From Achromobacter xylosoxidans A8 (lineage in GTDB: Bacteria; Pseudomonadota; Gammaproteobacteria; Burkholderiales; Burkholderiaceae_B), in NCBI RefSeq assembly GCF_000165835.1, contig NC_014640.1, forward strand, positions 3,410,001 through 3,474,000: a stretch of 64,000 bases of DNA. The letters run 5' to 3'. How positions within the stretch are numbered: the first letter of the stretch is position 1; every line of letters starts with the position of its first letter. Below the pieces are notes generated by a model. The model ran no database searches. It saw nothing but the letters and a program-made list of their open reading frames with translations, and had not been told where the DNA came from. Positions 48,917-57,637 of this stretch are shown piece after piece. A program made the translations under genes and the position numbers.

Positions 48917-49915
48917 TCACTGTGTTTCAAATGCGTATACCCTTCTCCACTCCTTTGCCATGTTCACGATTACCCAACCCTGTTGTTCCGCTTCATCCAA
49001 CGCCTTGTCGAGACGGCCTATCCGGGACTCGCGGTCATAGGCCCATTCGCGCTTCGCGTCGGTGTGGTGCACCAGGCCGGCGAAGCGCTTGCCGCTGCCG
49101 GCCGCCGTCCATTGCAGCATCTGCAGATCGCCGTCCGAATTGCCGAAGGCAAAGATGGGCTGGCGGCCGATGAACTTGTTGATGGCCACGGGCTTGCCCG
49201 GGCCGTCGTCGTTGAAGTCGAGCTTGGGCGTGCGCATCAGCACGGGCTTGCCGTCCCGCATCTGGAACTCGGTGACGAAGGTGGTGCCTATCACCTGTTC
49301 GGGGGGTATGCCGTAGACGTCCTGCGCCCAGGCCCGCATGAATTCCACTTCGCCGCCGGACACGATGTAGGTCTTGAAGCCGTTGCCGCGCAGGTAGTCC
49401 AGCAGCTCCAGCATCGGCGCGTAGATCATGCTGGTGTATGGCTGCTTGAAGCGCGGATGGCGGGCGGTCTTGATCCATTGCCTGACCTCGGCGCTGAAGG
49501 CCTGCGTCGTCATATTGGTGTGCGTGGCGCCGACGATCTTCAGCAGTCCCTCCGTGCCCGCCGCGGCCAGCGCCTGGCGGTCGCCTTCGATCGCGGCCTT
49601 GTAGGGCTGCTCCGTCGTCCATTCAGGATGCTGGGGCGCCATGACCTTGAGCTGGTCCAGCGCGAAGATCAGCTGAAAGTACATGGGCTGCTCGCTCCAT
49701 AGCGTGCCGTCGTTGTCGAACACGGCAATGCGGTCGGCTGGCGCCACGTAGTCCGGGGTGCCCTCGGCCGTGACGGCTTGCACAAAGCTGAGTATGGCCT
49801 GGCGCGAGGGGCCCTCGTTCCAGGAAGGCAACGGCGTCTGCGCGCGCGCCACGCTGGCCAGCAGCAACAGGATCAGCAGCGCAAACCAGCGCCGGACCAG
49901 CAAAGGCGTCGTCAT
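48917..49915 (-). CDS. exported HAD-family phosphatase-like protein
   Basis: A 332-residue haloacid-dehalogenase-superfamily protein with a signal sequence (RWFALLILLLLASVARA). Motif I is AVFDNDGTLWSEQP (DxDGT), motif II is YIVSGGEVEF, and motif III/IV is IFAFGNSDGDLQML. The layout resembles phosphoserine phosphatase with a helical cap. It should hydrolyse a phosphate ester in the periplasm. Its ATG overlaps the BatD stop (ATGA) with AGGAG inside batD, so it is translationally tied to the Bat module. The arylsulfatase gene starts 46 bp on. Confidence 0.9.
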   Translation of the reverse strand: MTTPLLVRRWFALLILLLLASVARAQTPLPSWNEGPSRQAILSFVQAVTAEGTPDYVAPADRIAVFDNDGTLWSEQPMYFQLIFALDQLKVMAPQHPEWTTEQPYKAAIEGDRQALAAAGTEGLLKIVGATHTNMTTQAFSAEVRQWIKTARHPRFKQPYTSMIYAPMLELLDYLRGNGFKTYIVSGGEVEFMRAWAQDVYGIPPEQVIGTTFVTEFQMRDGKPVLMRTPKLDFNDDGPGKPVAINKFIGRQPIFAFGNSDGDLQMLQWTAAGSGKRFAGLVHHTDAKREWAYDRESRIGRLDKALDEAEQQGWVIVNMAKEWRRVYAFETQ

Positions 49916-51333
49916 GGGAGATCTCCTGGAGGTTCGCCGGACGCGATGCCTGCGCGTCCGCGTGAGGATTCCGTTGGCCGGGGATTCAGAGGCAGCAGAC
50001 CATGCGCTTCGGCCGGCCTTGCCCGGGCGACCAAGGCGCGGCGCCACCGTGGAAACACCCCGCGCAAGCCGCGCCAGCCCAGCGTCGCGTCAGGATCGCG
50101 GCCATAGATGGCTCGCAGCGCGTCGGTCCCGGTCTGCCGCAGCGCAGATTCCAGGCCAGCCGTCGCCTGTGCAACCGTGGCTGCCCCAGCAGCGCGCCGC
50201 AGCCAGACGTAAAGCGCGTCCAGGCGCGGCCGCGGTTGCGCCAACAGGCGGCGCAGCGTCATCGCGGCATAGGGTTCGGACGCGCGCCACTGTGCGCGCC
50301 GCGCCCGCAAGCCGGCGCGCAGCCGGGCAATTGCCCGCCGCAGCCAGGGCGCGCCCAGCCACCAGGCCAGCGCCGCGAGCGCCGCCCCGGCGGCCAGCGC
50401 CAGCCACCCTCCCGGGATACGCACCTGCACCTGCCGGCCCATGTCCCGCAGGTCCTGTTCGACCGAGAATGGCGTCTGGTAGGCGGCGCCGGCCTTCGCC
50501 TCGAAGCGTTGCGCCGGCAGCGCCACGCGCTCTTCCTTATTGGCCGCGATGTTCCACCAACGGATTTCCACCGCGGGCAGCTCGAAGGCGCCACCACGTT
50601 CGATCACATAATCCAGACGATCCACCCGTCGTCCGCCCAGGAAGCCGCCGCGGTTGTCGGAAAGCTGTGTCAACTCGGGCTCCGACGGGTACAGCTTGAG
50701 GCCCGGTACGGCCGCCATGGCCGGCGGCGGAATCAGCATGGCCTGCGCGCCCTGCGCCTCTATGGTGATGACGCGGCTGACGTGGTCGCCCACGGCGGGA
50801 GGCTCGGCCGAATAGCGGATCTGCTGGGTGGCCTGGACCGCGCTTGCCGCCAGGGCGCGCCCGGCGATGCCGCCCGGCGGCCCCGCGGCGCGTACCTCCA
50901 GCGGGCGCGTCTGCGCGGCCAGCGGCGCGGACGCCTGCCCCACCTGCGCGCTGACGTGGATGGCCGGCACCTGCAGGATACCCGCCGTTTGCGGACTGAT
51001 CAGATACGAAAAGCGCAGTCCGCTGTACGCGACGCCGCCAATCGAGGTCCGGATGATGCTGGCCTGTCCCGACGGCCCCGAGACCAGCGCGCCCGGCATA
51101 TCCAGGGCGGGAAGCTGCGGCGGCTGGGTGAACCAGGTCGAAGTCAGCACGTCGACCTGCAGGATGGACGTGGCGCCCGCCGTCAGGTCGCCGGACACCG
51201 CCATGCGGGCTTCGGCGCGCAATTGCGGCCCCTCATCGGTGGACTGGGCACGCGCCATGTTGGCGTACAGTCCCAGCTGCAACAACAGCAGCAGGCCCAG
51301 ATGGCGCAACAGCGCGGCATGGCAGCGGATCAT
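49912..51333 (-). CDS. BatD-like membrane protein
   Basis: A 473-residue protein with a signal sequence (LGLLLLLQLGLYANMARAQ), a large periplasmic beta-rich region built of Ig-like segments (TSTWFTQPPQLPALDMPGALV; GLRFSYLISPQTAGILQVPAIHV; LDYVIERGGAFELPAVEIRWW), one membrane span (GGWLALAAGAALAALAWWLG, residues about 300-320) and a basic cytoplasmic C-terminus. The order and features match BatD (oxygen-tolerance) proteins of the Bat operon. Start and stop each overlap neighbours by four bases. The function is probably a scaffold for the VWA proteins. Confidence 0.85.
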   Translation of the reverse strand: MIRCHAALLRHLGLLLLLQLGLYANMARAQSTDEGPQLRAEARMAVSGDLTAGATSILQVDVLTSTWFTQPPQLPALDMPGALVSGPSGQASIIRTSIGGVAYSGLRFSYLISPQTAGILQVPAIHVSAQVGQASAPLAAQTRPLEVRAAGPPGGIAGRALAASAVQATQQIRYSAEPPAVGDHVSRVITIEAQGAQAMLIPPPAMAAVPGLKLYPSEPELTQLSDNRGGFLGGRRVDRLDYVIERGGAFELPAVEIRWWNIAANKEERVALPAQRFEAKAGAAYQTPFSVEQDLRDMGRQVQVRIPGGWLALAAGAALAALAWWLGAPWLRRAIARLRAGLRARRAQWRASEPYAAMTLRRLLAQPRPRLDALYVWLRRAAGAATVAQATAGLESALRQTGTDALRAIYGRDPDATLGWRGLRGVFPRWRRALVARARPAEAHGLLPLNPRPTESSRGRAGIASGEPPGDLP

Positions 51334-52925
51334 GGCAGCTTCCCCTGCGAGGGCGCGGCCTTGCGCGCGTCTTCGATGGCGAACTTCTGCTTCAGGAAGC
51401 CGGCAGGCGACAGGCTCAGGCTGCGCAGCCAGACCTCGTCGGACGCGGCTTCGGGCACCGTGGTCCGCATCATCTTGCCCGCGCTCTTGTTGCTGTCCAC
51501 GCGGGTTTCGTCGGGCTTCTCCGAGTCGTCGTCCTGTTGCTCGCTTTCGGCGGCGGCGATCAGCCTGGCGACCAGCTCGCGATTGTCGCGCGCCGCGCTG
51601 AAGTCCGGCCGCAGGCGCAGGGCCTGGTCATACGCGGCGAGCGCCGCGTCGTAGCTGCGCAGCCGGACCTGTGTATTACCCAGATAGAAGTAGCCCTCGG
51701 GCGTATCCAGTTTCGCGAACGCCGCCAACGCTGCCTGGTACTCGCCCGCGTCGTAGGCGGCGCGGCCCTTCCAGTAAGGATCTGCGTACAAGGCCGCGGC
51801 TTCGGCATAGCGTTTGTGCTCATAGGCCCAGCGGCCTTGCTGATCGGGCGTGAAGAAGGCGTCGGCCAGCGGGCCGGCGTCCACCCGAGGCGTGTACAGC
51901 GCGGCCATGACGGTCAGCAGCAGGCAGGCCGTCCAGTTGATGTTCCAGCCGCGCCGCAGCGACAGCAGCGCCAATAGCGCCAGCGGCCAGCACAGCCAAT
52001 AGCCCGCGTCCTTCCAATGCAGCAGCTTGTCCGCGTCCTGGACCTCCTGGTAGTGGCGCTCGGCGTGCAGCGTCACCCAGTCCAGGTCGTCATCGTTCAA
52101 GGTCAGGCTGCCCAGCGGTGCGCGGGCGGCCTGCGCCAGCTGTTTCAGGGCGTCCTCGTCGAAATGCCCCAGCACCGGCCTGCCCTGTGCATCGATGCGA
52201 GGCTGGCCGCGGGCGTCGCGCACCACGCCGCCGTCGCGGGTGCCCACCGCCCACACCAGTATCTGGAAGGAACTGGCTCGGGCCAGGCGCTCGATCTCGG
52301 CCAACTGTCCGGTGTCTGCGCCGTCCGTCACCAGCAGCAAGGTGCCGCCCGCCTCGCCGGACTGCAGCAGACTCGCCGCCAGGGCGATGGCGCCGGCAGC
52401 GTCCTTGCCCGGCGCGGCTATGAGTCCGGTGGACAGGGCCTGCACGAACATGTCGGGTAGCGCGGGATCGTCGGTGGGCGGCAGCACCAGGTGCGCGGAG
52501 CCCGCGTAGGCGATCAGGCCCGTCTTGGCGCCGGCGCGCCGTTTCAGCAGATCGCGCAGCTTGCGTTTGGCGGCCTCCAGCCGGCTGGGCGGCAGATCGG
52601 CCGCGTCCATCGATGGCGACAGGTCCACCGCCGCGATCAGGGGCGCGAGATTGTCCAGGAAGGCCGGGCGGTCCTGCTGCCACGTCGGCCCCGCCGCGGC
52701 GATGCCCCCCAGCGCCAGCAAGGCGGCCAGCATCTGCGCGGGACGCGGCCCGCGGCTGCCTTGCGTGCGCAGGGTCAGGTACGGCAGCAGCGCTGGCGCG
52801 ATATTGCTGCGCCATCCGAGCTGGCCGTCCTCGTCCCGCCGCCGCCATAGCAGCAAGGACGCGGCCGGAATCGCCAGCAGCCACCAGGGGCGCAGGAAAT
52901 GGAAGGCGCTCAGGTCGACTTCCAT
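51330..52925 (-). CDS. VWA-TPR fusion protein (BatB/BatC-like)
   Basis: A 531-residue protein. Two N-terminal spans (about residues 12-27 and 64-82) flank the start of a von Willebrand A domain whose MIDAS motif is DLSPS (Asp101, Ser103, Ser105), continuing through LLLVTDGADTGQ. A further span pair around residues 305-345 is followed by TPR repeats (GRWAYEHKRYAEAAALYADPYWKGRAAYDAGEYQAALAAFAKLD ... YLGNTQVRLRSYDAALAAYDQALRLRPDF). BatB and BatC are separate genes in some bacteria; here they are one. GGAGGAGG precedes the ATG, which lies 16 bp inside the preceding VWA gene. Confidence 0.88.
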   Translation of the reverse strand: MEVDLSAFHFLRPWWLLAIPAASLLLWRRRDEDGQLGWRSNIAPALLPYLTLRTQGSRGPRPAQMLAALLALGGIAAAGPTWQQDRPAFLDNLAPLIAAVDLSPSMDAADLPPSRLEAAKRKLRDLLKRRAGAKTGLIAYAGSAHLVLPPTDDPALPDMFVQALSTGLIAAPGKDAAGAIALAASLLQSGEAGGTLLLVTDGADTGQLAEIERLARASSFQILVWAVGTRDGGVVRDARGQPRIDAQGRPVLGHFDEDALKQLAQAARAPLGSLTLNDDDLDWVTLHAERHYQEVQDADKLLHWKDAGYWLCWPLALLALLSLRRGWNINWTACLLLTVMAALYTPRVDAGPLADAFFTPDQQGRWAYEHKRYAEAAALYADPYWKGRAAYDAGEYQAALAAFAKLDTPEGYFYLGNTQVRLRSYDAALAAYDQALRLRPDFSAARDNRELVARLIAAAESEQQDDDSEKPDETRVDSNKSAGKMMRTTVPEAASDEVWLRSLSLSPAGFLKQKFAIEDARKAAPSQGKLP

Positions 52926-53932
52926 CGGCCCTCCTCCACGCTTGCATCGCCTTGCGGCTTGGCGCCGTGGCGCCAGCCGCGCAGCGCGGCCGCGAGATGC
53001 CAACCCGCCAGCAGCAACAGCGCCAGGCCCAGCGGCACCCAGAAGAAATCCTGCTTGGGCTGATGGCGCAGCTCGCGGACCTCGTGCGGCGTGATGCGGT
53101 CCAGCTCGGCGTAGACCTGCCGCAGCGAGGCCTGGTCCTGCGCCGGAAAGAAACGGCCCCCGGTCTTGGCGGCGATCGCACGCAAGGCATCGAAATCGAC
53201 CTTTTCCTCGCCTTCCGCCTGCGGATCGCCGATGCCGACGGTGTGCACCACGATATGGCGCGCGGCCGCCATGGACGCCGCGCGGTCGGGCGGCACGGCG
53301 CTGCCGGTGTCGTTGCCATCCGTCAGCAGGATCAGCACCTGGTCATGTTCGCCGGCGTGCTCGAATTGCTTGATCGCCACGCCGATGGCATCGCCGATGG
53401 CGGTGTTGGGTCCGGCCATGCGCGTGCTGACCTGCCCCAGCAGCAGCTTGAGCGTGGCATGGTCCTGGGTCAGGGGCGCCTGCGGATAGGCGGCCGTGCC
53501 GAACACGATCAGGCCGAGCCGGTCGTCCTGGCGGCGGTCGATGAAATCGGCCACCACCGCTTTCACGCCGCTCAAGCGGTCCTCGCGGCGGCCGTCCGGC
53601 GCCACGAAATCCTCGGTCTCCATGGATTGCGAGATGTCGATGGCCAGCAGCAGGTCGCGCACCGGCTGGCGATGTTCCAGCGGCGGTTCGACCCGCTCGG
53701 GCCGTGCCAGGGCAAGGATCAGCAGCAGCCAAACCAGCGCGTTCAAGGCCAGTTGCCAGCGGTCGCCGCGCACGCCGGGGCGCTGCGGCGTCTGGCCGGT
53801 GCTGCGCGCCACCGATTCGAAGAACGGAATGCGCACGGCGCTGCGGCGCTGCACATATGGCGGCAGATACCGGTACGCCAGCCAGCCCAGCGGCAGCAGC
53901 GCCAACAGCCAGGGATACTCAAGCCGCCACAT
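52910..53932 (-). CDS. VWA-domain protein (BatA-like)
   Basis: A 340-residue inner-membrane protein. Two N-terminal spans (about 10-25 and 60-77) are followed by a VWA domain with intact MIDAS DISQS (Asp99, Ser101, Ser103), LLGQVSTRMAGPNTAIGDAIGVAIK (conserved Thr) and ILLTDGNDTGS (Asp). A C-terminal span (about 302-322) anchors the tail. VWA proteins of MoxR operons are thought to act with the ATPase in metal insertion or complex assembly. GGAG precedes the start, which overlaps the DUF4381 gene by 14 bp. Confidence 0.9.
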   Translation of the reverse strand: MWRLEYPWLLALLPLGWLAYRYLPPYVQRRSAVRIPFFESVARSTGQTPQRPGVRGDRWQLALNALVWLLLILALARPERVEPPLEHRQPVRDLLLAIDISQSMETEDFVAPDGRREDRLSGVKAVVADFIDRRQDDRLGLIVFGTAAYPQAPLTQDHATLKLLLGQVSTRMAGPNTAIGDAIGVAIKQFEHAGEHDQVLILLTDGNDTGSAVPPDRAASMAAARHIVVHTVGIGDPQAEGEEKVDFDALRAIAAKTGGRFFPAQDQASLRQVYAELDRITPHEVRELRHQPKQDFFWVPLGLALLLLAGWHLAAALRGWRHGAKPQGDASVEEGRWKST

Positions 53933-54419
53933 GGTGACGCTCCATCCATTGCCGGCTGGCGGTGAACAAGTTCCGCACGAGCGCGGGGTCGATGGCCCGC
54001 AAGGTGTGCGGCGGCGCATAGGCCAACGCTCTTAGCAAGACGCCGGCGTCGGGAGGAAACACGGCCATGCCGTCGTCCATGAAGGCCACCCACTCCGCGC
54101 CCTGCAAGGCGCCCACCCTGGCCCTGTCGGTTTCTGCCACTGACGACAATCCGACGCGCTTGAGCAGTTCCGGCAGCGCACGCGCGGCCAGCGGGTCCGA
54201 CTGCGTTTCCCGCCGCAGGGCCTCCAGCATGCGCAGGCCCTCGCGGCGGTAGCGATTGCGCCTGCGGCGGCGCGCAATCCGCCATGCAGCCCATCCGGCC
54301 AGCGCCAGCACCGCGGCCAGCAGGACCAGCCAGCCCCAGGTCTGCGGCCAATAGCTGACCGGCGCGGGCAGCGGAAGCTGCCGCAGCTGTTCGATGGACG
54401 GTGCGGCGTCAGCGCTCAT
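53919..54419 (-). CDS. DUF4381-type membrane protein
   Basis: A 166-residue protein with one span near residues 29-47 (WGWLVLLAAVLALAGWAAW), then a basic stretch (RIARRRRRNRYRREGL) and a helical cytoplasmic domain (LPELLKRVGLSSVAETDRARVGALQGAEWVAFMDDGM). DUF4381 genes sit between DUF58 and VWA genes in MoxR operons, as here. Both ends overlap neighbours: four bases with DUF58 and 14 bp with the VWA gene. Its role is unknown; the basic helix next to the membrane suggests a docking part. Confidence 0.85.
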   Translation of the reverse strand: MSADAAPSIEQLRQLPLPAPVSYWPQTWGWLVLLAAVLALAGWAAWRIARRRRRNRYRREGLRMLEALRRETQSDPLAARALPELLKRVGLSSVAETDRARVGALQGAEWVAFMDDGMAVFPPDAGVLLRALAYAPPHTLRAIDPALVRNLFTASRQWMERHHVAA

Positions 54420-55375
54420 GCCCTGCCCCTGGCTTGCGCACGGTTCGCCTGCCGACCCAGTTCGCGGCGCAACTGCGCCACGGTGTCGTCCGCCGTGTCG
54501 ATGGACAGCAGCGGCACGCGGCTGCGTCGCAGCAACTCGGCCACGTCATGCAGTCGTCCCGAAAAGAAGTCCGACAGCGGCTCGCGCACCTGCTTGCGAT
54601 CCGCCGCCACCTCGACCTGCAGCTCGCCTTGCGTCACCACCAACCGGCCGCGCAAAGGCAGACGCAGCGCCAGCGGGTCATACACCAGCGTGGCCACCAC
54701 GTCGTTGTGCGCGGCCAAGCTGCGCAACAACCGCAAGCTCATATCGTCGGCGCCAGCGAAGTCGCTGACCACGCACACCAGGCAATCGTGCGGCGCATGC
54801 GCCAGCGCGCCTTGCAGAGCTTCATTCAGCCGGCCAGACGCGTCCACATCAGGCCGATCGGCGCCCATCGACTGGCTGCGCCGCGCGATGGCGGCGAACA
54901 GCGCCTGGATGCGTTCTCGGCTGCGCAGCGGGCGCACGCTGTCGATGCCCGCGTCGCTGAACACCAAGCCACCCACGCGGTCGCCCGCCTGATAGGCCAT
55001 CCAGGCAGACAGCGCCGCGACGCGCGCGGCCACCACCGACTTGAAGCTGCGCACCGAACCGAAATACATGCCCATGCGCTGGTCCACCACCAGCAGCACC
55101 GGACGGTCGCGCTCCTCGCTGTAGGTGCGCACATAGGGCTTGCCCAGGCGCTGCGAGGCGCGCCAATCCAGCTGGCGCAGGTCGTCTCCCGGTAGGTAGC
55201 GCCGCAACTCTTCGAAGTCCAGCCCGCGCCCGCGCAGGCGCGAACCATGTTGGCCGGCCAGTATGCTGCGCACGGGCTGGCGGCTGAAGAACCCCAGGCC
55301 GCGCGCGGCGGGTTCCAGCGCCATCAGGTCCGTGATGCGGACCTGGACTTCGGGGGAAGGAGCGGCTGAGGGCAT
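54416..55375 (-). CDS. DUF58-family protein
   Basis: A 319-residue cytoplasmic protein. The diagnostic segment is GRGLDFEELRRYLPGDDLRQLDWRASQRLGKPYVRTYSEERDRPVLLVVD, including P-G-D-D-x-R-x-x-D-W, followed by a VWA-like fold (VCVVSDFAGADDMSLRLLRSLAAH). DUF58 proteins partner MoxR ATPases. The MoxR stop lies eight bases before this ATG, so translation is coupled. There are no membrane segments. Confidence 0.9.
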   Translation of the reverse strand: MPSAAPSPEVQVRITDLMALEPAARGLGFFSRQPVRSILAGQHGSRLRGRGLDFEELRRYLPGDDLRQLDWRASQRLGKPYVRTYSEERDRPVLLVVDQRMGMYFGSVRSFKSVVAARVAALSAWMAYQAGDRVGGLVFSDAGIDSVRPLRSRERIQALFAAIARRSQSMGADRPDVDASGRLNEALQGALAHAPHDCLVCVVSDFAGADDMSLRLLRSLAAHNDVVATLVYDPLALRLPLRGRLVVTQGELQVEVAADRKQVREPLSDFFSGRLHDVAELLRRSRVPLLSIDTADDTVAQLRRELGRQANRAQARGRA

Positions 55376-55382
55376 GGCGGAT

Positions 55383-56360
55383 TCAGGCCGGCACCGCGAC
55401 GGTGTCCAGCAGTTTGTCTATCACCTGGTCCGCCGACACGCCGTCGGCCACCGCGTCATAGGACAGATGCAGACGATGCCGCAGCACCGGCCTGGCCACG
55501 CTGCGCACGTCATCGGGCGAGGCGTAATCCTGTCCCGACAGCCAGGCGTGGGCGCGCGCCACCTTGTCCAGCGCGATCGCGCCGCGCGGGCTGGCGCCGA
55601 CCTGGATCCAGCGCGCGAGATCGGCGTCCTGCCCGGCCGGATGGCGCGTGGCATTGACCAGGTCCACCAGGTACTGGTCCAGCGCCTCGGACACATGTAC
55701 CCGATCGATATCGGCGCGGCAGGCGAACAAGGCCTCCTGCGTCAGCGGCGCGGAATCGGCGCCCGCGTCCTGGCGCGACTCGCCTCGCAACATGGCCAGC
55801 ATCTGCCTTTCGCTGTCGGGGTCGGGATAGTCCAGCACGACCTTCATGATGAAGCGGTCCATCTGCGCCTCGGGCAAGGGATAGGTGCCCTCCTGTTCTA
55901 TCGGATTCTGGGTGGCCAGCACCATGAAGAGGCGCGGCATGCGGTGGGTGGTGCCCGCCACGGTGATCTGCCGCTCTTCCATGGCCTCCAGCAGCGCGGC
56001 CTGCACCTTGGCCGGCGCGCGGTTGATCTCGTCGGCCAGGATCAGGTTGCCGAACAGCGGCCCCTGCTGGAACTGGATGCGGCTATTGCCTTGCACATCC
56101 TGCTGCAGCACCTCGGCGCCGGTAATGTCCGAAGGCAGCAGATCGGGCGTGAACTGGATGCGGCTCATGGCAGCGGCCAGATGTTGAGCCAGGGTCTTGA
56201 CGGTGCGCGTCTTGGCCAGCCCGGGCAGGCTTTCCAGCAGCAGATGGCCGTCGGCCAACAGGCCCAGCAATACTTCACGTATGACGGCGCCCTGGCCCAG
56301 CACTGAGCGCGCGATGGCGCGCTCCAGTTCCAGGATGCTGTCGCGGTTGCTCGTGGTCAT
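55383..56360 (-). CDS. MoxR-family AAA+ ATPase
   Basis: A 325-residue AAA+ ATPase. Walker A is LPGLAKTRTV (Lys50, Thr51), Walker B is NLILADEINRAP (Asp110, Glu111), sensor 1 is LATQNPIEQEGTYPLPEAQMDRF, and the sensor-2 region is ASPRGAIALDKVARAHA. MoxR proteins work as chaperones in cofactor or metal insertion (methanol dehydrogenase, nitric oxide reductase, CO dehydrogenase), with VWA partners as substrate adaptors. AGGAGG precedes the ATG. It is 32 bp downstream of the FGE gene, which supports a link to sulfatase maturation. Confidence 0.93.
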   Translation of the reverse strand: MTTSNRDSILELERAIARSVLGQGAVIREVLLGLLADGHLLLESLPGLAKTRTVKTLAQHLAAAMSRIQFTPDLLPSDITGAEVLQQDVQGNSRIQFQQGPLFGNLILADEINRAPAKVQAALLEAMEERQITVAGTTHRMPRLFMVLATQNPIEQEGTYPLPEAQMDRFIMKVVLDYPDPDSERQMLAMLRGESRQDAGADSAPLTQEALFACRADIDRVHVSEALDQYLVDLVNATRHPAGQDADLARWIQVGASPRGAIALDKVARAHAWLSGQDYASPDDVRSVARPVLRHRLHLSYDAVADGVSADQVIDKLLDTVAVPA

Positions 56361-56392
56361 TCCCCCTCCTGAGTGACGGATGGCATTTCGCG

Positions 56393-57556
56393 CTAGCGGC
56401 TGGCGACGCCGTTCCTGGCGGTCTGGGCCAGCTTCCATTGTTCAGGCGTCATGACGGTGCGGAATCCCAGGTGCGACATGCCGTTCATCGGGTCCGTGCC
56501 GCGCCGGGCGCTGGTGCGGTAGCTGATGCAATAGGTGTCGCTGCACAGGAAGGAGCCGCCGCGCGTCACGCGCTTGGGCGCGCCCGGCGGGACGATGCCG
56601 TCGTCCGGGTCGTAGCTGTCGGCCGGCCCTGCGGGGTTGGCGGGCGGCTGGCGGTATTGCGCCTGGATCTTGAAGGCGTCGGCGCGATACCAGTCGGCGG
56701 TCCATTGCCACACATTGCCCGCCATGTCGTACAGCCCATAGCCGTTGGGCGAGAAGCTGCCCACCGGCATGGTGCCGACCTGCACCTTCTCATCCTTCAC
56801 CACCGGGAATGGCTGCGGTTGCTGCGTGTCCCAGATATTGGCCATGGGCTTGCCCTGCGGCAGCAGTTCCTCGCCCCATGCATAGGTGGCCTGCTCCAGC
56901 CCGCCGCGCGCGGCCATCTCCCATTCCGATTCCGTGGGCAGGCGCTTGCCGGCCCATTTGGCATAGGCTGCCGCGTCCTGATACGACACCTGCACGACCG
57001 GATGGTCGTCCTTGCCGGCGATGGAGCTGCCCGGCCCTTGCGGATGACGCCAATTGGCGCCAGGCACATAGCGCCACCAGCGCGAATAGTCGCGCAACGA
57101 CACTTCGCTCTCGGTGCCGACGAACACCATGGCGCCGGGCACTAGCAGGCGCTCGTCGGGACGCGGCGTACCGGGCGGCAGTTGGACCTGCAGGTCCTCC
57201 CATTTGGGCTTTTGCTCGGCGGTCGTGACGTAGCCCGTGGCTTCGACGAAGCGGCGGAACTGCGCGTTGGTCACATCGTTGACGTCCATCCAGAAGCCGC
57301 TGACCGATACCTTGTGCGCCGGCATCTCGTTGGGCTGCGCCAGCTTGTGGCTGCTGCCCATCAGGAATTCGCGCCCCGGCACCCAAGCCATGCCGGCTGG
57401 GCCGCTCTTGCCGTCGCCCAGCACCACCTTGACGGCTGCCGGCGGGCCGTCCTTGCCCATGACCACATAAGCGGTGCTCGCGCCCGCGCCCAACACCACG
57501 CCGGCCAGCAGCAATGCTCCGGCGTAGCGTGTTTTCCCTTGTGTTTGCTTTGCCAT
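56393..57556 (-). CDS. membrane-anchored formylglycine-generating enzyme
   Basis: A 387-residue protein with an N-terminal membrane segment (residues about 11-33, YAGALLLAGVVLGAGASTAYVVM) and an FGE-sulfatase domain (about 55-375). The start of the domain reads MAWVPGREFLMGSS; ATGYVTTAEQKPKWED, HPVVQVSYQDAAAYAKWAGKRLPTESEWEMAARGG and GNVWQWTADWY are conserved. The catalytic pair is present: RGGSFLCSDTYCISYRTSAR has Cys338 and Cys343 with the five-residue spacing of the copper-binding cysteines of FGE. It would oxidise the sulfatase Cys93 to formylglycine using oxygen and copper. Its topology places the domain in the periplasm. Start at 57556 (ATG); a GTG at 57565 is possible. Confidence 0.92.
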   Translation of the reverse strand: MAKQTQGKTRYAGALLLAGVVLGAGASTAYVVMGKDGPPAAVKVVLGDGKSGPAGMAWVPGREFLMGSSHKLAQPNEMPAHKVSVSGFWMDVNDVTNAQFRRFVEATGYVTTAEQKPKWEDLQVQLPPGTPRPDERLLVPGAMVFVGTESEVSLRDYSRWWRYVPGANWRHPQGPGSSIAGKDDHPVVQVSYQDAAAYAKWAGKRLPTESEWEMAARGGLEQATYAWGEELLPQGKPMANIWDTQQPQPFPVVKDEKVQVGTMPVGSFSPNGYGLYDMAGNVWQWTADWYRADAFKIQAQYRQPPANPAGPADSYDPDDGIVPPGAPKRVTRGGSFLCSDTYCISYRTSARRGTDPMNGMSHLGFRTVMTPEQWKLAQTARNGVASR

Positions 57557-57603
57557 TTCAATCACCCGAAAGCTAGCGGTTCAGGAGCGGCGGGGCCGCG
57601 CCC

Positions 57604-57618
57604 GGGGCTGACAGCCCC
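57604..57618 (-). repeat. short palindrome between the SphA-like and FGE genes
   Basis: GGGGCTG-A-CAGCCCC (57604-57618) is a 7-bp inverted repeat with one central base in the 81-bp gap. It could attenuate transcription into the FGE gene or bind a regulator. Confidence 0.5.
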
Positions 57619-57637
57619 CTTGAAATCGTGCTGACGT

